In this document: in pieces, positions 63,711 to 64,000 of the stretch
Layout of the letters: each line of letters begins with the position of its first letter
Position numbering within the stretch: position 1 is the first letter of the stretch
From: Vanessa cardui
Taxonomy: Eukaryota > Arthropoda > Insecta > Lepidoptera > Nymphalidae
Length of the DNA: 64,000 nt
Assembly: GCF_905220365.1 (NCBI RefSeq)
Contig: NC_061138.1
Coordinates: 2,170,001 to 2,234,000 of the forward strand
Direction: 5' to 3'
Made by a program: the position numbers and the translations under genes
The notes under the pieces: model-generated
Seen by the model: only the letters and a program-made list of their open reading frames with translations
Database searches by the model: none
What the model was told of the DNA's origin: nothing

Positions 63711-63834
63711 GGCCATCGAAGTCTGGCTGAAAACAGGTCGACGTCACAGCGAAGTGTTAGATGAACAGAAAGAAAGCGAAGGGCAGCTGAGAAGGCCAGG
63801 AGCAACTGTGATACTCTGGCTTAAATGTGAACAG
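63711..63834 (+). CDS. Candidate host internal exon, protein family not recognised
   Basis: A 124-nt segment is bounded by acceptor TTGTTGCAG and donor CAG-GTACTG. One frame is open throughout (1 nt plus 41 codons): AIEVWLKTGRRHSEVLDEQK, a charged stretch, then GATVILWLKCEQ. The other two forward frames contain stops. GC is near 50 percent against about 30 percent around it, and the peptide is W-, R- and E-rich, unlike chance ORFs here. Intron phases are 2 upstream and 0 downstream. I do not recognise the protein. It is the best host-gene signal in the window, likely an internal exon on the + strand. The neighbouring exon could be upstream at 55,483 (phase-compatible, weak) or outside the window. 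Confidence 0.6.
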
Positions 63835-63840
63835 GTACTG

Positions 63841-64000
63841 GAGACCCAGTGGTTAGAATGTTTACATCTCAATCGATGATTGCGGGTTCAAAACCAAGCA
63901 AGCACCACATAATTTTCATGAGCTTAATATGTGTTTATAATTCATCTCAAGCTCAGTGATAAAATAAAACATCGTGAAATTCTTCCACATGTGAATCCAT
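63841..64000 (+). mobile_element. SINE-A, 5' half, runs off the window
   Basis: GACCCAGTGGTTAGAATG (A box), GATTGCGGGTTCAAAACC (B box), TTTATAATTCATCTC. It starts only about six bases inside the intron after the 63,834 donor. Confidence 0.85.

Overview
The window looks like non-coding nuclear DNA of a lepidopteran insect, most likely a butterfly. It is strongly AT-rich, has no bacterial-style gene packing, and is filled with short interspersed repeats. The commonest is a tRNA-headed SINE with a TGG(C)CCAGTGG A box and a GGTTCAAACCC B box. From memory it resembles the Metulj SINEs of Heliconius, but I could not search a database. Helitron-like ends in CTAG-T, Jockey/CR1-like LINE tails, an R1-clade LINE fragment and several MITE families fit the same picture.

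Family labels used below. SINE-A: Metulj-like, about 300 bp. SINE-B: a second tRNA-derived SINE with a perfect GGTTCGATTCC B box. Rep-C: a dispersed element of about 280 bp, from 'GGTGGTAGGGCTTTGTG' to 'ACCATCAGGTGGCCCATATGC'. LINE-E: 3' ends of a Jockey/CR1-like LINE ending in TTTGATTTGATT. Hel-1 to Hel-4: Helitron-like families ending in CTAG. TA-MITE, IR-MITE and hAT-MITE: short inverted-repeat DNA elements.

Layout. 0-10 kb: Hel-1, SINE-A, Rep-C, two TA-MITEs and a GC-richer patch near 7.5 kb. 10-24 kb: dense SINE-A and SINE-B, a 53-bp near-perfect palindrome at 14.3 kb made from a Helitron 3' end, a degraded coding-looking stretch at 18.0 kb, LINE-E tails and a hAT-MITE with an exact 8-bp target duplication at 22.1-22.4 kb. 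23.6-24.7 kb: a TATA-like site, then a Hel-4 element split by a 682-bp R1-clade LINE fragment. 25-40 kb: GC-rich possible regulatory patches, a Hel-2 copy split by a LINE tail at 27.9 kb and more repeats. 40-55 kb: IR-MITE, third TA-MITE, a three-unit tandem repeat, a GATA/Otx-type motif cluster at 47.5 kb and a 750-bp DNA transposon with nested inverted repeats. 55-64 kb: an orphan hydrophobic ORF ending at a consensus splice donor, a (GT)n microsatellite, the only long open coding region (5'-truncated LINE reverse transcriptase, 57.1-58.2 kb), and a clean 124-bp exon-like segment at 63.7 kb.

No complete host gene can be supported. The best host candidates are the 63,711-63,834 exon and, less surely, the 55,181-55,483 ORF. 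They lie on the same strand with compatible splice phases, so the window may be largely intronic or intergenic DNA around one + strand gene. Several GC-richer islands with transcription-factor-like motifs are candidate conserved regulatory elements. I found no CRISPR array, true tRNA or rRNA gene, viral gene or toxin gene, and no convincing new multi-gene system.
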